A stretch of DNA of 6,293 nucleotides, from the NCBI GenBank assembly GCA_023386395.1, contig JAEWJV010000435.1, positions 1 through 6,293 of the forward strand. Direction: 5' to 3'. This document shows positions 5,926 to 6,293 of the stretch, one piece after another; within the stretch, counting starts at the first letter, position 1; the number at the start of each line of letters is the position of its first letter. The notes under the pieces were generated by a model that saw only the letters and a program-made list of their open reading frames with translations, had not been told where the DNA came from and made no database searches. This DNA comes from Bacteroidota bacterium. Lineage in GTDB: Bacteria > Bacteroidota > Bacteroidia > Chitinophagales > Chitinophagaceae. The position numbers and the translations under genes are program-made.

Positions 5926-6293
5926 ATGGAGAAAAATAATTTCATAGATTATATAAGAATTTTTTGCAGGAGTGGCAATGGCGGCGCCGGCAGTAAGCAT
6001 TTTATGCGCACAAAATTTAATCCTAAAGCCGGGCCTGATGGCGGCAATGGGGGAAGGGGTGGCCATATTATCTTAAAAGGCAACAAACAATTGTGGACGT
6101 TGCTTCATCTTCGTTATTATAAAAATGTGATTGCAGAAAATGGTGAAGGCGGTAACAAAAATAATCGTACCGGCGCCGATGGTGAGGATATAATTATTGA
6201 AGTGCCGCTTGGCACTATTGCCCGCGATGAGGAAAGCGGTAAAATGGAAGGGGAGATTTTGGAAGACGGCCAGGAGGTTATCTGGCTTCGTGG
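5926..6293 (+). CDS. obgE: GTPase Obg/CgtA (3'-truncated by window edge)
   Basis: The first 122 codons are present and the frame runs off the right edge. The sequence is the Gly-rich Obg fold: FIDYIRIFCRSGNGGAGS (6-23), FNPKAGPDGGNGGRGGHI (31-48), then LWTLLHLRYYKNVIAENGEGG (56-76), TGADGEDIIIEVPLGTI (82-98) and the start of the VIWLRG strand. The first 120 or so residues match Bacteroidota Obg closely. The GTP-binding domain would follow outside the window. Family knowledge: Obg is an essential GTPase that binds the 50S subunit and acts in ribosome assembly and stress control. The start is ATG 5926; no better upstream in-frame start was seen. It is divergent from the dienelactone hydrolase gene, with a 159-base gap that holds no gene and no confident promoter. 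Confidence 0.97.
   Translation, partial: MEKNNFIDYIRIFCRSGNGGAGSKHFMRTKFNPKAGPDGGNGGRGGHIILKGNKQLWTLLHLRYYKNVIAENGEGGNKNNRTGADGEDIIIEVPLGTIARDEESGKMEGEILEDGQEVIWLR

Overview
The window looks like ordinary chromosomal DNA from a member of the Bacteroidota, most likely a Chitinophagaceae-type organism. This rests on protein style (the pdxJ and obg variants, and a small Bacteroidota-type family often mislabelled PRPP synthetase), AT-rich intergenic DNA, and starts preceded by A-rich sequence rather than Shine-Dalgarno motifs. I saw no rRNA, tRNA, CRISPR array, insertion sequence, integrase or phage gene.

Layout, left to right. The window opens inside a queuosine-precursor transporter gene (yhhQ family, + strand; its start lies off the left edge). 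Next is a 114-residue + strand protein of a small Bacteroidota family (599-943). It abuts, with no gap, a convergent 49-residue basic protein on the - strand (944-1093). Only 33 bases separate that protein's start from the divergent start of a flavin amine oxidase (1127-2428). A 61-residue very acidic protein (2458-2643) follows the oxidase. Convergent to it is a secreted or membrane-anchored protein with glycoside hydrolase clan A-like features (2662-3813, - strand).

The only sizeable gene-free stretch (3814-4170) separates the divergent glycosidase-like gene and pdxJ. It holds three short inverted repeats within about 70 bases, a possible -7 promoter element for the - strand gene, and no convincing gene. 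pdxJ (4171-4908, + strand, pyridoxine 5'-phosphate synthase) is convergent with a secreted dienelactone hydrolase-family protein (4921-5766, - strand). A terminator-like hairpin lies inside the last codons of pdxJ. The window ends in the first 122 codons of obg (from 5926, + strand), an essential ribosome-associated GTPase.

The genes do not form one pathway. They are mostly single units or pairs in alternating orientation: cofactor and modified-nucleoside housekeeping (yhhQ, pdxJ), ribosome assembly (obg), two extracytoplasmic hydrolase-like proteins, an oxidase of unknown substrate, and three small uncharacterised proteins. I found no clear evidence of a new multi-gene system. The items most worth a second look are the dyad cluster upstream of pdxJ, the 3'-end hairpins embedded in coding sequence, the small basic protein, and the unassigned glycosidase-like protein.
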